From a virus, in the IMG/VR virus record IMGVR_UViG_3300045996_000549, positions 1-37,518 of that record: a DNA stretch of 37,518 nucleotides. The stretch is one strand, 5' to 3'. This document shows, one piece after another, positions 30,064-37,504 of the stretch (positions are counted from its first letter, which is position 1; every line of letters starts with the position of its first letter). The translations under genes were made by a program, and so were the position numbers. The notes beneath the pieces are model-generated. The model saw only the letters and a program-made list of their open reading frames with translations, was not told where the DNA came from and made no database searches.

Positions 30064-30352
30064 CGCATGCGAACCCAAACGGATTGTCACCGCCCTACCC
30101 ATCCCCGCTGAGCGAACGGACTGCCAAGTCGCAACCGGCAAGCGTCCGCAGCTCAACCCGGAATATCGCATCGACTGGAGCAAGGTCGCGTCCGTCGGTC
30201 AGGCGAAGATCGAGCATGACCGCTTCGTCTCGGTCATCCGGGGGCGTGAGAACACAGTCGCGAATTACGTTCTGTCGCTGGAAGGCGACCTGTTTCAATG
30301 CGCGTCCGACGATGCCTGGATCAGAGAAGTCCAGGCCGAAACCACCCGCTGA
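30011..30352 (+). CDS. o-spanin (Rz1-like) lipoprotein
   Basis: The ATG at 30011 starts a 113-residue protein in a different frame, beginning inside the Rz-like gene. Its start is a lipoprotein signal: a hydrophobic run (MAAALLTSCLAVSAC), with the lipobox ending at the Cys in VSAC (about residue 20), followed by EPKRIV. The mature part (about 90 residues) is larger than most Rz1 proteins and contains VSVIRGRENTVANYVLSLE. Overlap with Rz and the lipobox together support the o-spanin call. A start at the ATG in YSMAAA is an alternative. Confidence 0.7.
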   Translation: MRPYSMAAALLTSCLAVSACEPKRIVTALPIPAERTDCQVATGKRPQLNPEYRIDWSKVASVGQAKIEHDRFVSVIRGRENTVANYVLSLEGDLFQCASDDAWIREVQAETTR

Positions 30353-30368
30353 AAGGAACACCCATCCC

Positions 30369-31754
30369 ATGCGCGCGATCGTTCTCGCGTCCACGGCGCT
30401 CGTCCTCGCAATCCCCGCTTCCGCTCAGACCATAGCCGAGCGGCTGGACAAGGCGCGCACTGAGGTCAACGCAACCCAGAACGCGGCTGCTCGAGCAGAG
30501 TACGCCATCAAGACCGGCAACACGGCCAAGGCGACGACAGAGATCACCGCCACGAAGAACGCTGCCAGCCGCGCGCTGTACGCGATCGACCAGGCGATCA
30601 AGGCCGTGGTCCCTGTCCCGCCGCCGCCTCCCCCGCCTGTGCCGTGTCCGGACGGGTCGACGGTTCCGGCTGGGCAGACTTGCCCGGAACCTCCCCCACC
30701 GCCCCCGCCCCCGCCTCCGACGGACCCGCTGAAGGGTGAGAACCCGATCGCGTCGAACTTCGATGTGAACACTACGCTCGCCGCCGCTGGCATCCCCGGA
30801 TCAGCCGCACCTGATACCGTGGGGGCTTTCCGCTTCATCTGTGGCGCGGGGCAACTCTCCTATGACGACCCGATCCTGTTCCCCGGACAGCCTGGCAAGA
30901 GTCACCTTCATCAGTTCTATGGCAACGTGGCCGCTGACGCGCGCTCGACCTATGCGAGCCTCAGGGCCGCGGGCGATTCGACGTGCAACTGGTCCGGCAA
31001 CGGGACAGCAGCGAATCGTTCCGCCTACTGGATGCCGGCAATGCTCGACGGCAAGGGCAATGTCGTTCGGCCGGACTATGTGAGCATCTATTACAAGCAG
31101 CGGCCGGCCACCGATCCGGTTGTCTCAGACCCGACCAACCCTAAGTACCGCGGCAAGGCGGTCCAGCTTCCCAACGGCCTCAAGTTCATCTTCGGCTGGG
31201 ATCCGACCGGCGTTCAGCAGGGTCGGACTGGCTCGATCAAGTTCAACTGCCAAGGCCCGACGGCGGTTAGCGGCGCCTATGCAACGCTCACGACCGCCCT
31301 TGCGAACTGCCCTGCAGGCAATCAGGTCGGCGCGATCATCCAGGCTCCCGAGTGCTGGGACGGCAAGAACCTCGACAGTCTGGATCACCGAAGCCACGTC
31401 GCTTATGCCAGTTATGGAACCTGGGGCTATCTCAAATGCCCGTCTACCCATCCCTATGACATTCCGACGTTCACGCTCGGTGCGTGGTACACGGTGGCAG
31501 CGGGCGACACGACGAGCCTCTGGGAACTGTCCTCGGACCACATGGCGCCGACGCAGCCGAAGGGCCACACCTTCCACGCGGATTTCTTCATGGCGTGGGA
31601 TCCGACGGTCCACGATATGTGGTGGCAGAACTGCATCAACAAGCTGCTGAACTGTTCGGGCGGCGTGCTCGGCAACGGCAAGCAGCTCAAGGGCGCGGCT
31701 CAGCCTAGCTACGGGTGGAAGCATCCTCAGAGGCTTGTGCCTGTTCCGCAGTAG
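30369..31754 (+). CDS. secreted DUF1996-domain protein
   Basis: The 461-residue protein has a signal peptide (residues 1-19, MRAIVLASTALVLAIPASA, cleavage before Gln20). A helical Ala-rich segment follows (about 21-80). Two polyproline stretches (about 81-120) surround a small Cys-containing loop (PCPDGSTVPAGQTC). The DUF1996 domain covers about 152-460, with KSHLHQFYGN (about 177-186), several conserved Trp/Cys and SYGTWGYLKCPSTHPY late on. DUF1996 is known mostly from secreted fungal and bacterial proteins of unknown function. It is not a standard phage gene; likely a lysogenic-conversion or cargo gene. Confidence 0.8.
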   Translation: MRAIVLASTALVLAIPASAQTIAERLDKARTEVNATQNAAARAEYAIKTGNTAKATTEITATKNAASRALYAIDQAIKAVVPVPPPPPPPVPCPDGSTVPAGQTCPEPPPPPPPPPPTDPLKGENPIASNFDVNTTLAAAGIPGSAAPDTVGAFRFICGAGQLSYDDPILFPGQPGKSHLHQFYGNVAADARSTYASLRAAGDSTCNWSGNGTAANRSAYWMPAMLDGKGNVVRPDYVSIYYKQRPATDPVVSDPTNPKYRGKAVQLPNGLKFIFGWDPTGVQQGRTGSIKFNCQGPTAVSGAYATLTTALANCPAGNQVGAIIQAPECWDGKNLDSLDHRSHVAYASYGTWGYLKCPSTHPYDIPTFTLGAWYTVAAGDTTSLWELSSDHMAPTQPKGHTFHADFFMAWDPTVHDMWWQNCINKLLNCSGGVLGNGKQLKGAAQPSYGWKHPQRLVPVPQ

Positions 31755-31911
31755 CTTCGTTTAGATTACGGGACACGATAGACAGGTTCAGCAGCCCATT
31801 GAAGATGAGCAGGTCGCTGCCGTCCGTGTCATACGTTCCGAAGGAGTCGGGAAACTCATCGCACATTGCGATGATTGCATCTCGGATTTGCTCAGGCTCG
31901 ATCTGTGCCAT
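31705..31911 (-). CDS. small acidic hypothetical protein
   Basis: The ATG at 31911 gives 68 residues (AQIEPEQIRDAIIAMCDEF and on). It overlaps the stop of the upstream minus gene by 20 nt and its 3' end is antisense to the last 50 nt of the DUF1996 gene. Family and role are unknown. Its acidic composition is like other small phage proteins of the early region. Confidence 0.5.
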   Translation of the reverse strand: MAQIEPEQIRDAIIAMCDEFPDSFGTYDTDGSDLLIFNGLLNLSIVSRNLNEATAEQAQASEDASTRS

Positions 31912-32128
31912 CAGTCGTCTCTTTCTTGCAGGGTCGAACGTCTCCGTAAACGCCGTCCTCGTACAGGTCGATTGTCGGCGTTCCGCAGCGAATGCATCTG
32001 TCATGCGCGGTGTTGAACCAGTGTCCGAGGTCCGCATATTCCTTGAACCAATAACCGCGCATAATTTCTTCGCTAAGCACGCCGCCTTCGGTTTTCCTCT
32101 TTTCGGCATTCCCCTTAGGCGAAAGCAT
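31892..32128 (-). CDS. hypothetical zinc-finger-like protein
   Basis: This 78-residue protein has the start MLSPKGNAEKRK and a CIRCG...PC arrangement (about residues 44-67: two Cys in CxxC, then a later Cys), a possible zinc-binding site in a very short domain. ATG 32128 is preceded by an AAGGGA site. It overlaps the next minus-strand gene by 20 nt. It is the first of a two-gene unit with no recognisable relatives and lies downstream of the integrase group. Confidence 0.55.
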   Translation of the reverse strand: MLSPKGNAEKRKTEGGVLSEEIMRGYWFKEYADLGHWFNTAHDRCIRCGTPTIDLYEDGVYGDVRPCKKETTDGTDRA

Positions 32129-32217
32129 GGCGGTTTTCCCTTCTTCTGGGGGTGAATTGGCTGAAATAAGCCAACGGCTGTTTACCTCGTATTAGGTGGC
32201 TACAGACCGGAAACGGC
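32129..32217. other. non-coding gap with inverted repeat; possible attP area
   Basis: The 89-nt gap lies downstream of the integrase transcript. It contains TTGGCT-GAAATA-AGCCAA (32157-32174), a 6-bp stem hairpin without a clear U-run on either strand. Phage attachment sites usually lie next to int, and the neighbouring 12-bp tandem repeat (32221-32244) could be integrase arm sites, but no tRNA-like core is visible. An attP here is an inference. Confidence 0.35.
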
Positions 32218-32451
32218 CTAGTTTTCACTTTCGTTTTCACTTTCACGGTCTGTTCCGCCTAGTTTGCGGAGTGCCGCGACGTCGATGTAGGGCCGGATCG
32301 GAGCCTCCCTGCCGAGCAACGGGAGGGCAGCGTCCATCGCCCGATTCAGCTTTGTGATGTTCCATCCGTAGCCCGCATCTGAGCCGTCTGCGCGGAGCCT
32401 TGCCGCGTGGATGCTTTCCAATGCCGCCCGCAGTGAAGCCTCGTCGCTCAC
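32218..32451 (-). CDS. small hypothetical protein following integrase
   Basis: The GTG at 32451 overlaps the integrase stop (GTGA), giving 77 residues. The protein is helical (SLRAALESIHAARLRADG and on) and ends with ESENESEN, encoded by an exact 12-bp tandem repeat. No family is recognised. An upstream ATG at 32469 lies within the integrase gene and is less likely. Confidence 0.6.
   Translation of the reverse strand: MSDEASLRAALESIHAARLRADGSDAGYGWNITKLNRAMDAALPLLGREAPIRPYIDVAALRKLGGTDRESENESEN
32221..32244 (-). repeat. exact 12-bp tandem repeat at gene end
   Basis: GTTTTCACTTTC occurs twice in a row on the plus strand. It encodes the ESENESEN end of the minus-strand gene and borders the non-coding gap by the integrase. 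It may be replication slippage or a pair of integrase arm-type sites. Confidence 0.6.
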
Positions 32452-33455
32452 GCCTTGGTTCCTTCCCACTTCAATATCGCAGAAGCCCCGAGCGTCTTTC
32501 GATTCCGCCGCTTGGCGTAATGCTCGATCACCTGAAGCGTCTGTCCTGAAATCGCTGCTGTCTCTGCAACGGAGCAGCCCGCCTCCAGCAACGCGATGAC
32601 CGCGTTCTTACGGAGGCCATGCGGGACCACCTTCGCCCCCTCCCCCTTTGCCCATACCTGTAGAGCCTTGCGGAGCAGGTTCGGACGCCACGGCGTTCCG
32701 TCCTCGCGCATGAGGATCTGAAACCCGCCCTTCGGCGTCTGATCGAATAGCTTCTTCAGCTCGGAATGGATCGGGACGGCCAGGTCGAGTCCGGTCTTCT
32801 GCTGTGTAAGCTCGATCGCCCCGCTGCGAATGTCCGTCCACCGCAGCTTGCAGACGTCCCCGATCCGCTGTGCCGTGTAATAGAGCATGGCGACGGGCAG
32901 ACGCACGGCGGGATCGGCCAGGGCGCGCTCGAGCAGCCAATCCGGCCACGGCTCATGCTCCCCCTGATCGAACATCACCACGTCCTTTGTCGGGGCGTTA
33001 GTGACGTGCTGGCTCTTGCGTCCCCAGTTATAGAGAGCGCCGAGCGTGCGGATGAGCATGTTCGCCGCGCCCGGGGTGTCAGCCATCTTGTCGCGGACGA
33101 TGCGGACATCCTTCGATGTAAGCTCGTCGGCCGGCGCAAGGCCCAGCTTCTCGCGGATTTGCTTCAGATAGAGCGTATAGACGGCGCGCGATGCCTCGGC
33201 GAGCTGCTTGAACTCCTGAGACTTCTCGAACAGGTTCGCGAGGCCGGCGACGGTCAGGGAGTCCGGGACGTTCTCACGCCGCTTCCGCATCGCCTGGCAA
33301 GTCGCGAGCGCCCGCCCGAAGGTCGGATCATCAATCGGCGGAAGCTTCTTCAGGATCGGCTTGCCCGCATCATTGCGCTGGCCGATGTCGAAGTAGAGAT
33401 AAACCCTGCCCTTCGCGACCTTCGTTCGGACATACTTGGGGAGCTTGCGTCTCAT
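32448..33455 (-). CDS. int: tyrosine-type phage integrase
   Basis: This 335-residue recombinase integrates and excises the phage genome. The N-terminus (RRKLPKYVRTKV...GRVYLYFD) is an arm-binding-like domain, and SAM-like helices follow (about 65-150). The catalytic set is Arg197 (AQRIGD), Lys220 (QQKTG), His279 and Arg282 (HGLR), Gln305 (SGQT, at the position of His/Trp in most relatives) and Tyr313 (EHYAK). The Gln variant occurs in this phage integrase branch. The ATG at 33455 overlaps the upstream stop (ATGA). A small excisionase-like gene lies upstream. Confidence 0.93.
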   Translation of the reverse strand: MRRKLPKYVRTKVAKGRVYLYFDIGQRNDAGKPILKKLPPIDDPTFGRALATCQAMRKRRENVPDSLTVAGLANLFEKSQEFKQLAEASRAVYTLYLKQIREKLGLAPADELTSKDVRIVRDKMADTPGAANMLIRTLGALYNWGRKSQHVTNAPTKDVVMFDQGEHEPWPDWLLERALADPAVRLPVAMLYYTAQRIGDVCKLRWTDIRSGAIELTQQKTGLDLAVPIHSELKKLFDQTPKGGFQILMREDGTPWRPNLLRKALQVWAKGEGAKVVPHGLRKNAVIALLEAGCSVAETAAISGQTLQVIEHYAKRRNRKTLGASAILKWEGTKA

Positions 33456-33628
33456 TTGGGTGGCTCGGGGAGCGGCATCCAGTGGGTGAGGTCGTCTGCC
33501 GGATCCTCGTCTGCATCCACGTAGCAACGTCCCGCGCTGGCATAACCGCTCATAACGTAGCCGCTCTCGTTGCAGAACAGCACGCGCTTGTCGGGCACGG
33601 TCTCAATGGGTTGCCATTCATGCGGCAT
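33452..33628 (-). CDS. DUF551-like small protein
   Basis: This 58-residue protein starts PHEWQPIETVPDKRVLF and ends DDLTHWMPLPEPPK, matching the W-x-x-I-E-x-x-P and THWMPLPEPP signatures of DUF551. The family is common in phages and of unknown function. The ATG at 33628 overlaps the excisionase-like gene by 11 nt, and its stop overlaps the integrase start (ATGA). Confidence 0.75.
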   Translation of the reverse strand: MPHEWQPIETVPDKRVLFCNESGYVMSGYASAGRCYVDADEDPADDLTHWMPLPEPPK

Positions 33629-33848
33629 CGTGGAGCCCTAGCTTTGTGCGCCAGTCATTAGACCCGCTGGCGATCTTCTCCAACGCCTTGTCGAGCTGCA
33701 GCTTGCTCCAGTGTTCAGAGTTGCCCAGCTTCACCGGCATTGGCAGGCGACCGTCGGCGATCTCGCGCTCGAACTCCGCAACCGACAGGTCGCAATATCT
33801 CGCGGCTAAAGAGCGCTTCATCGCTGCAGGCCAGTGCGGCAAGGTCAT
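33618..33848 (-). CDS. excisionase-like helix-turn-helix protein
   Basis: The 76-residue protein has a MerR/AlpA-type winged helix: AARYCDLSVAEFEREI (about 16-31), then LPMPVKLGNSEHWSKLQLDKAL (about 36-57). Such proteins direct the integrase towards excision. The gene is in the integrase operon, separated from it by a 58-codon gene. The ATG at 33848 overlaps the upstream stop (ATGA); an ATG ten codons later is an alternative. Confidence 0.75.
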   Translation of the reverse strand: MTLPHWPAAMKRSLAARYCDLSVAEFEREIADGRLPMPVKLGNSEHWSKLQLDKALEKIASGSNDWRTKLGLHDAA

Positions 33849-33991
33849 GCGGCTTTGGCCTCGCTCTCACGCTTCCACCGGCTCCGGATTTCCCGGACGG
33901 CGAGCTGTTCATGCGACGGATTGACGCGCCAACGGTAGGAACCGAAGTCGGTCACTCTGAAGCCGTCGTCTCGGATTTCGGGCTGCATCAT
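33845..33991 (-). CDS. 48-aa hypothetical protein
   Basis: The ATG at 33991 overlaps the stop of the ParB-like gene (ATGA) and its own TGA overlaps the excisionase-like start (ATGA). The peptide (QPEIRDDGFRVTDFGSYRW and a basic C-terminus) has no recognised family. The two exact junctions argue that it is a real link in the operon. Confidence 0.6.
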   Translation of the reverse strand: MMQPEIRDDGFRVTDFGSYRWRVNPSHEQLAVREIRSRWKRESEAKAA

Positions 33992-34851
33992 GCTGCCACC
34001 GGCTCTCGTTTATATTGGGGCGTGATGGCGGGCATCGCTGGCAACGATTTCATCACTAGGAGTTTGCTTACTCGGACGCCCTGATAATGGTTAACGAACC
34101 CGCGCAGAACGATTTCAATCTTCGTCTGCGAGGTGGCCTTACCTTCAGAAATCAGACGGTTCCTTGCTGCCAAGGCGCCATCGCCCAGCAGAAGCCCTTC
34201 ACCCGACGCGACCTTCCCCAGATAACTCTCAGCGACGTCAACGCCGTAATGCTGGCCGATCAGCCAGAAACAGAAGCCCATCACCGTCGGGCTTGCTACG
34301 CCCGTAACGCTGTGTCGATGCCCGAACTTGGCCGCGTCTGCTAACGTAGGATCGTCATTGAGCAGGCCCATCACGTCAGCGCGAGAAACGTCATTCATGC
34401 GGCCAATGGAGCGGCCATCTCCCCGCAGCCAGGCAAAGGCTATGCGCCCAATCGCGGCCAGAGTGTTTCCATTTTCGAACCCTGACATTTGGAACACGTC
34501 GCCCGTAGTGCGCGCCACGCCCTGATCTACCGTTGAGCGGGCATCAGTTGGAATGCCGACCACAACCACACTCGAAATGGACTTTCCGCTCGCAGCGCAG
34601 GCGGCCAAGCGGTGCTGTCCGTCCAGAAGAGCGCCGTCTTCAGAAAAGACGATGCTTTCCCCGTTGAGAGTAAACCGCCCGGCATGGACATCGTGGGTCA
34701 GTTGCTCGACCTTCGATTGCTTCAGGGTTCTGTTTGCCTGATTGCGCGTCTCGAGGATGCTCTTCGCCACTGCGGGAGTGATCGTGAAAAACCCTGCGTG
34801 CAGCTTGGGGACGATGAGGTTCTCACGGAAGGGAACAAAGACGGTGGTCAT
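33988..34851 (-). CDS. ParB/DGQHR-like protein of the early minus operon
   Basis: The 287-residue protein begins TTVFVPFRENLIVP. It contains the ParB/sulfiredoxin-fold motif ALLDGQHRLAAC (about 82-93), preceded by a region (QLTHDVHAGRFTLNGESIVF) usual for DGQHR-type phage proteins. No clear DNA-binding helix-turn-helix is present. Such proteins are often found with nucleases or recombination genes; the role is not known. ATG 34851 overlaps the upstream stop (ATGA). An upstream ATG at 34881 would add ten residues. Confidence 0.65.
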   Translation of the reverse strand: MTTVFVPFRENLIVPKLHAGFFTITPAVAKSILETRNQANRTLKQSKVEQLTHDVHAGRFTLNGESIVFSEDGALLDGQHRLAACAASGKSISSVVVVGIPTDARSTVDQGVARTTGDVFQMSGFENGNTLAAIGRIAFAWLRGDGRSIGRMNDVSRADVMGLLNDDPTLADAAKFGHRHSVTGVASPTVMGFCFWLIGQHYGVDVAESYLGKVASGEGLLLGDGALAARNRLISEGKATSQTKIEIVLRGFVNHYQGVRVSKLLVMKSLPAMPAITPQYKREPVAA

Positions 34852-35219
34852 GCTGCATCTCCTTGTTGTTTGGATTCCCATTGACGGCGACTAGGCCAAG
34901 CGTGCCAGAGCCGAGCGGCCGCGATCATCAGTTCCTCACGGGTAACGCCCATCTCAGCCATGAAAGAATCCCAGCCGACGCCGTGCTGGCGAGCGTGATG
35001 GCCCAAGCCGCACATGGGGACCGAGTATCTGTCGGCAACCTTGCTGTTCAGACCCTTCCCGCCCGCGAAATCCAGGTGGCACGCCTGAACCTTGCCCTGA
35101 CAGTCGCCGCTATCGGCGAAGATGCACGGGCGCCCGCGCACAAACTGCAGGAAACCCGGCGCGTCCTTCTGTGGCGGGCGTCCGCGGTTGCGGTGGCGAC
35201 TTCGAAGGTCGAGCTTCAC
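34848..35219 (-). CDS. HNH-like (DUF968/Ref-type) protein
   Basis: The 123-residue product shows a Cys/His pattern of small phage nuclease-like proteins: RPCIFADSGDCQGKVQACHLDFAGG (broken here as RPCIFADSGDC and VQACHLDF), then VPMCGLGHHARQH (about 68-80). It resembles DUF968/Ref-like HNH folds, where the HH and Cys pairs hold zinc and metal. It starts at GTG 35219, overlapping the ATPase stop. With the exonuclease and ATPase it fits a recombination operon. Catalysis is not proven. Confidence 0.6.
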   Translation of the reverse strand: MKLDLRSRHRNRGRPPQKDAPGFLQFVRGRPCIFADSGDCQGKVQACHLDFAGGKGLNSKVADRYSVPMCGLGHHARQHGVGWDSFMAEMGVTREELMIAAARLWHAWPSRRQWESKQQGDAA

Positions 35220-36043
35220 GGCAGCAACTCCGGTTCCTCGGCCGGCTCAGCTTTCTTCGGCCGCTCCGTCCCTGACGCCCATCTCGCGAGTCCCGCCCCG
35301 ACCGCCTCATCCAACGGCTGCTGCTTGTCGCTGAGCCACGTCCGGAACTGCTCTGGCAGCTTGATCATCGTCCGCTCGCCGACTTGCTCTGAGTGCCAGG
35401 TGGGCACACCGCCAGCGCCGGGGAGCAGCAGACAGTTGAGCGTCTGCTCGTACACGAACTCGTCGCCCGCGATCGGCATGAAGCCGAGTTGTTCGACTTC
35501 GGTCTTCCCGTCCTTCTTCACGGGCTTGGACGTCATCTTGGCGCGGAAGCAGCAGATGATGTTGGCGTTCAGCCGGATCATGCCGTTGATAAGCTGCCGT
35601 CTGCGCTGCTTAGGCTCGGACCATGCGAGCATCTGGACGGCTTGGCGCTTCCAGTCCTCGCCTTTTGCCATGCGGGTGACTTCCTGTTCGTGGAAGTCGA
35701 TCATCCCGCCTGGGCCTTCATGCTCGTGGCTCATGCTGTCCACGATGATCGTCTTTGCGCCCTCTTTGACGCAGAACTCCAGCGCTGAGAGATAGTCGAG
35801 CGAACCGAACGGCGGTTGCATGTCGACGTGCTTGAACGTGAAGCGGTCGGCATAGTGCAGGCCGCGCCGGTTCTCCGTGTCGATCATGTAGATGTCGCCG
35901 CCGACAACGGACTGAATGCCCTGCGCTAGACGGTGGGCGCTGTAGGTCTTGCCTGAGCCCGACGGACCCATGAGGCCCACGAGCAGAGGCGTATGCTCTC
36001 GCTTGGCGTCCTGAGCGACGAAGTTGCGGTTAGGGGCGTTCAT
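35216..36043 (-). CDS. RecA-like AAA ATPase, Sak4-like recombinase
   Basis: This 275-residue protein has Walker A GPSGSGKT at about 26-33 and Walker B TIIVDSM at about 98-104, and falls in the AAA_24 phage nucleotide-binding group. Sak4-type proteins of this group promote single-strand annealing and are RecA-like. Neighbouring genes include a 5' exonuclease-like protein, the usual partner. The C-terminus is a disordered Glu/Pro/Lys tail (ERPKKAEPAEEPELLP). ATG 36043 overlaps the upstream stop (ATGA). Confidence 0.8.
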   Translation of the reverse strand: MNAPNRNFVAQDAKREHTPLLVGLMGPSGSGKTYSAHRLAQGIQSVVGGDIYMIDTENRRGLHYADRFTFKHVDMQPPFGSLDYLSALEFCVKEGAKTIIVDSMSHEHEGPGGMIDFHEQEVTRMAKGEDWKRQAVQMLAWSEPKQRRRQLINGMIRLNANIICCFRAKMTSKPVKKDGKTEVEQLGFMPIAGDEFVYEQTLNCLLLPGAGGVPTWHSEQVGERTMIKLPEQFRTWLSDKQQPLDEAVGAGLARWASGTERPKKAEPAEEPELLP

Positions 36044-36294
36044 ACGAGATAGCCCGTCGGAACGTCCAAACCACGCCGCTCTAGTTCCTCGCGTGCTGCC
36101 TTGAGGCCGGGGCGGAACTGCGGAACGAACTTCCAATCGCCACCGTAATCGTCAGCGTTTAGATAGCTGATGTGGCTGGCGTAGGCGTCATAGCACTGGA
36201 TAACCTGCTCATCAGTCAGCTTGTCGACGCCTCCTTCCAGAAGGGGCTTCGCCTCACTGACGCTGATGCGCTTCTCAATGTCTTTGTAGGTCAT
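36040..36294 (-). CDS. hypothetical protein between exonuclease and ATPase
   Basis: This 84-residue protein (TYKDIEKRISVSEAKPLL and on) is soluble and helical, with a Trp-containing segment (GGDWKFVPQFRPG) in the C-terminal half. Its ATG at 36294 overlaps the exonuclease stop (ATGA) and its stop overlaps the ATPase start. It may be a recombination accessory factor. No family is recognised. Confidence 0.65.
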   Translation of the reverse strand: MTYKDIEKRISVSEAKPLLEGGVDKLTDEQVIQCYDAYASHISYLNADDYGGDWKFVPQFRPGLKAAREELERRGLDVPTGYLV

Positions 36295-37202
36295 GCAGCC
36301 TCCGCATGTTCATGCCCACTGCCGAACGAGCGAAACATGCGCTCACGGATCAGCCAATCGGGCGGGGTTAGAAGAACAGGATTGCGCGGATAGCCGGGCC
36401 ACTTCCCCGCCTTCAGGCAGCGGGCGAAGATGTTCACCGCTTCCTCGCACAAGTCCCACGCGCTCGAGCGCCATGCTTCGTCCAGCTCGAACGGCTGCGA
36501 AGCGTGCGGCGCGTCATTCTCGCAGAACAGGTAGGCGAACCGGACCTGTCCCGGCATGTCGAGAATGTGACCGATGCCGCTCGTGTACCAGGCGGCCTGC
36601 GTGTCATAGCCTTCGCGGGCGCATTTGTTCGTGACGGCTCTCAGAGAGGCGTCCGTCGATGATTTCAGGTCGACCGCCAGCTTGAGCGTCGGACACCAGG
36701 CATCCACCATGCCGCGCGCCCAGATGCGCCCATGCTTCGTGTCGATCTGCCATGCGATCACGACTTCAGGTAGGAACGGCTCGCCGAGCAGCATGTCGTC
36801 GAGATGCTGGCGGACGACCTTGGCCTGGGCCTCAGCTTCTTCGAACTTGGCGGCGAGGATCGGCACCTTCCCCGCCGCCTCAGCTTCGGCACGCTGAGCC
36901 TTGGCTTCATTCTTCCTGAAATCGTCGAAGTCAATGACCTGATAATCCTTGCCGGCGCCGAGCGCGAGACGGTGAACGACCGAGCCGCGGTGCATCTGCG
37001 ACGTCGCCTTGCACGCATCGACGCCACCGTTCAGGCGCGGATGGCGAGCGGCCGCATGAGCCGGGGACTGATTGAGCAGCACGCCGATCATGCTGTTCGA
37101 CAGTGAGGGCGTCGGGCATGGATCTGCAAAATACTCGTCGCAGGGGACGTCGAAGAACATGCCAGGTTGAGTGACCGCGAACGACGCGCTTGGCTTGTTC
37201 AC
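36291..37202 (-). CDS. RecE-like PD-(D/E)XK exonuclease (DUF3799-like)
   Basis: The 303-residue enzyme would trim 5' ends of double-stranded DNA to make 3' tails for recombination. Motifs seen are VVHRLAL (His76), RIWARGMVDAW with Asp167, AVDLKSS with Asp178 and Lys180, and DTQAAWY (Gln202-Tyr206, the Q-x-x-x-Y box of RecB/RecE-type nucleases). The GTG at 37202 is the only good start. It pairs with the Sak4-like ATPase downstream. The N-terminal 60 residues are Pro-rich and less typical. Confidence 0.8.
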   Translation of the reverse strand: MNKPSASFAVTQPGMFFDVPCDEYFADPCPTPSLSNSMIGVLLNQSPAHAAARHPRLNGGVDACKATSQMHRGSVVHRLALGAGKDYQVIDFDDFRKNEAKAQRAEAEAAGKVPILAAKFEEAEAQAKVVRQHLDDMLLGEPFLPEVVIAWQIDTKHGRIWARGMVDAWCPTLKLAVDLKSSTDASLRAVTNKCAREGYDTQAAWYTSGIGHILDMPGQVRFAYLFCENDAPHASQPFELDEAWRSSAWDLCEEAVNIFARCLKAGKWPGYPRNPVLLTPPDWLIRERMFRSFGSGHEHAEAA

Positions 37203-37225
37203 CGTTGATCTACGCCGTTCATCGC

Positions 37226-37504
37226 TCAGTCTCCTGTCGTATCGGTGGCGAGTGCGCGGGCGGCGTTCGCTCTCTTGATCGCCGCAAACACCTTGCAGGC
37301 CACATCCGTTGGGATGGACTTGTCGGCGTCGATCTGGTCCATGATCGCGCGACCCAGAGAGAGTGCAGCCTTCACTTGAAGGGCGACCTCCTGAATATCG
37401 TCCGCGTCGATGAAGAACCCTGCCGCGCCCTCTTCATACTGCGCGACAAAGCGACCAAGCATGAAGTGATTGAGCGGCACGGACGGTTCGGTTGGCTTGT
37501 TCAT
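37226..37504 (-). CDS. hypothetical protein, first of the minus-strand operon
   Basis: The 92-residue protein (NKPTEPSVPLNHFMLGRF and on) is helical and acidic, with no recognised family. A strong GGAGGGAG site lies directly before the ATG at 37504, so it is probably the start of the minus-strand recombination operon. Its promoter would lie at or beyond the window end. The divergent start of the plus-strand early operon at the other end hints that the two meet around a missing control region. Confidence 0.6.
   Translation of the reverse strand: MNKPTEPSVPLNHFMLGRFVAQYEEGAAGFFIDADDIQEVALQVKAALSLGRAIMDQIDADKSIPTDVACKVFAAIKRANAARALATDTTGD

Noticed and set aside
32766-33524. Plus-strand ORF opposite integrase
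   Set aside because: Integrase catalytic residues are intact on the minus strand; the plus frame is a shadow.
34863-35795. Plus-strand ORF of 310 codons opposite the recombination genes
   Set aside because: The minus-strand genes show Walker motifs and ATGA junctions; this frame has none.
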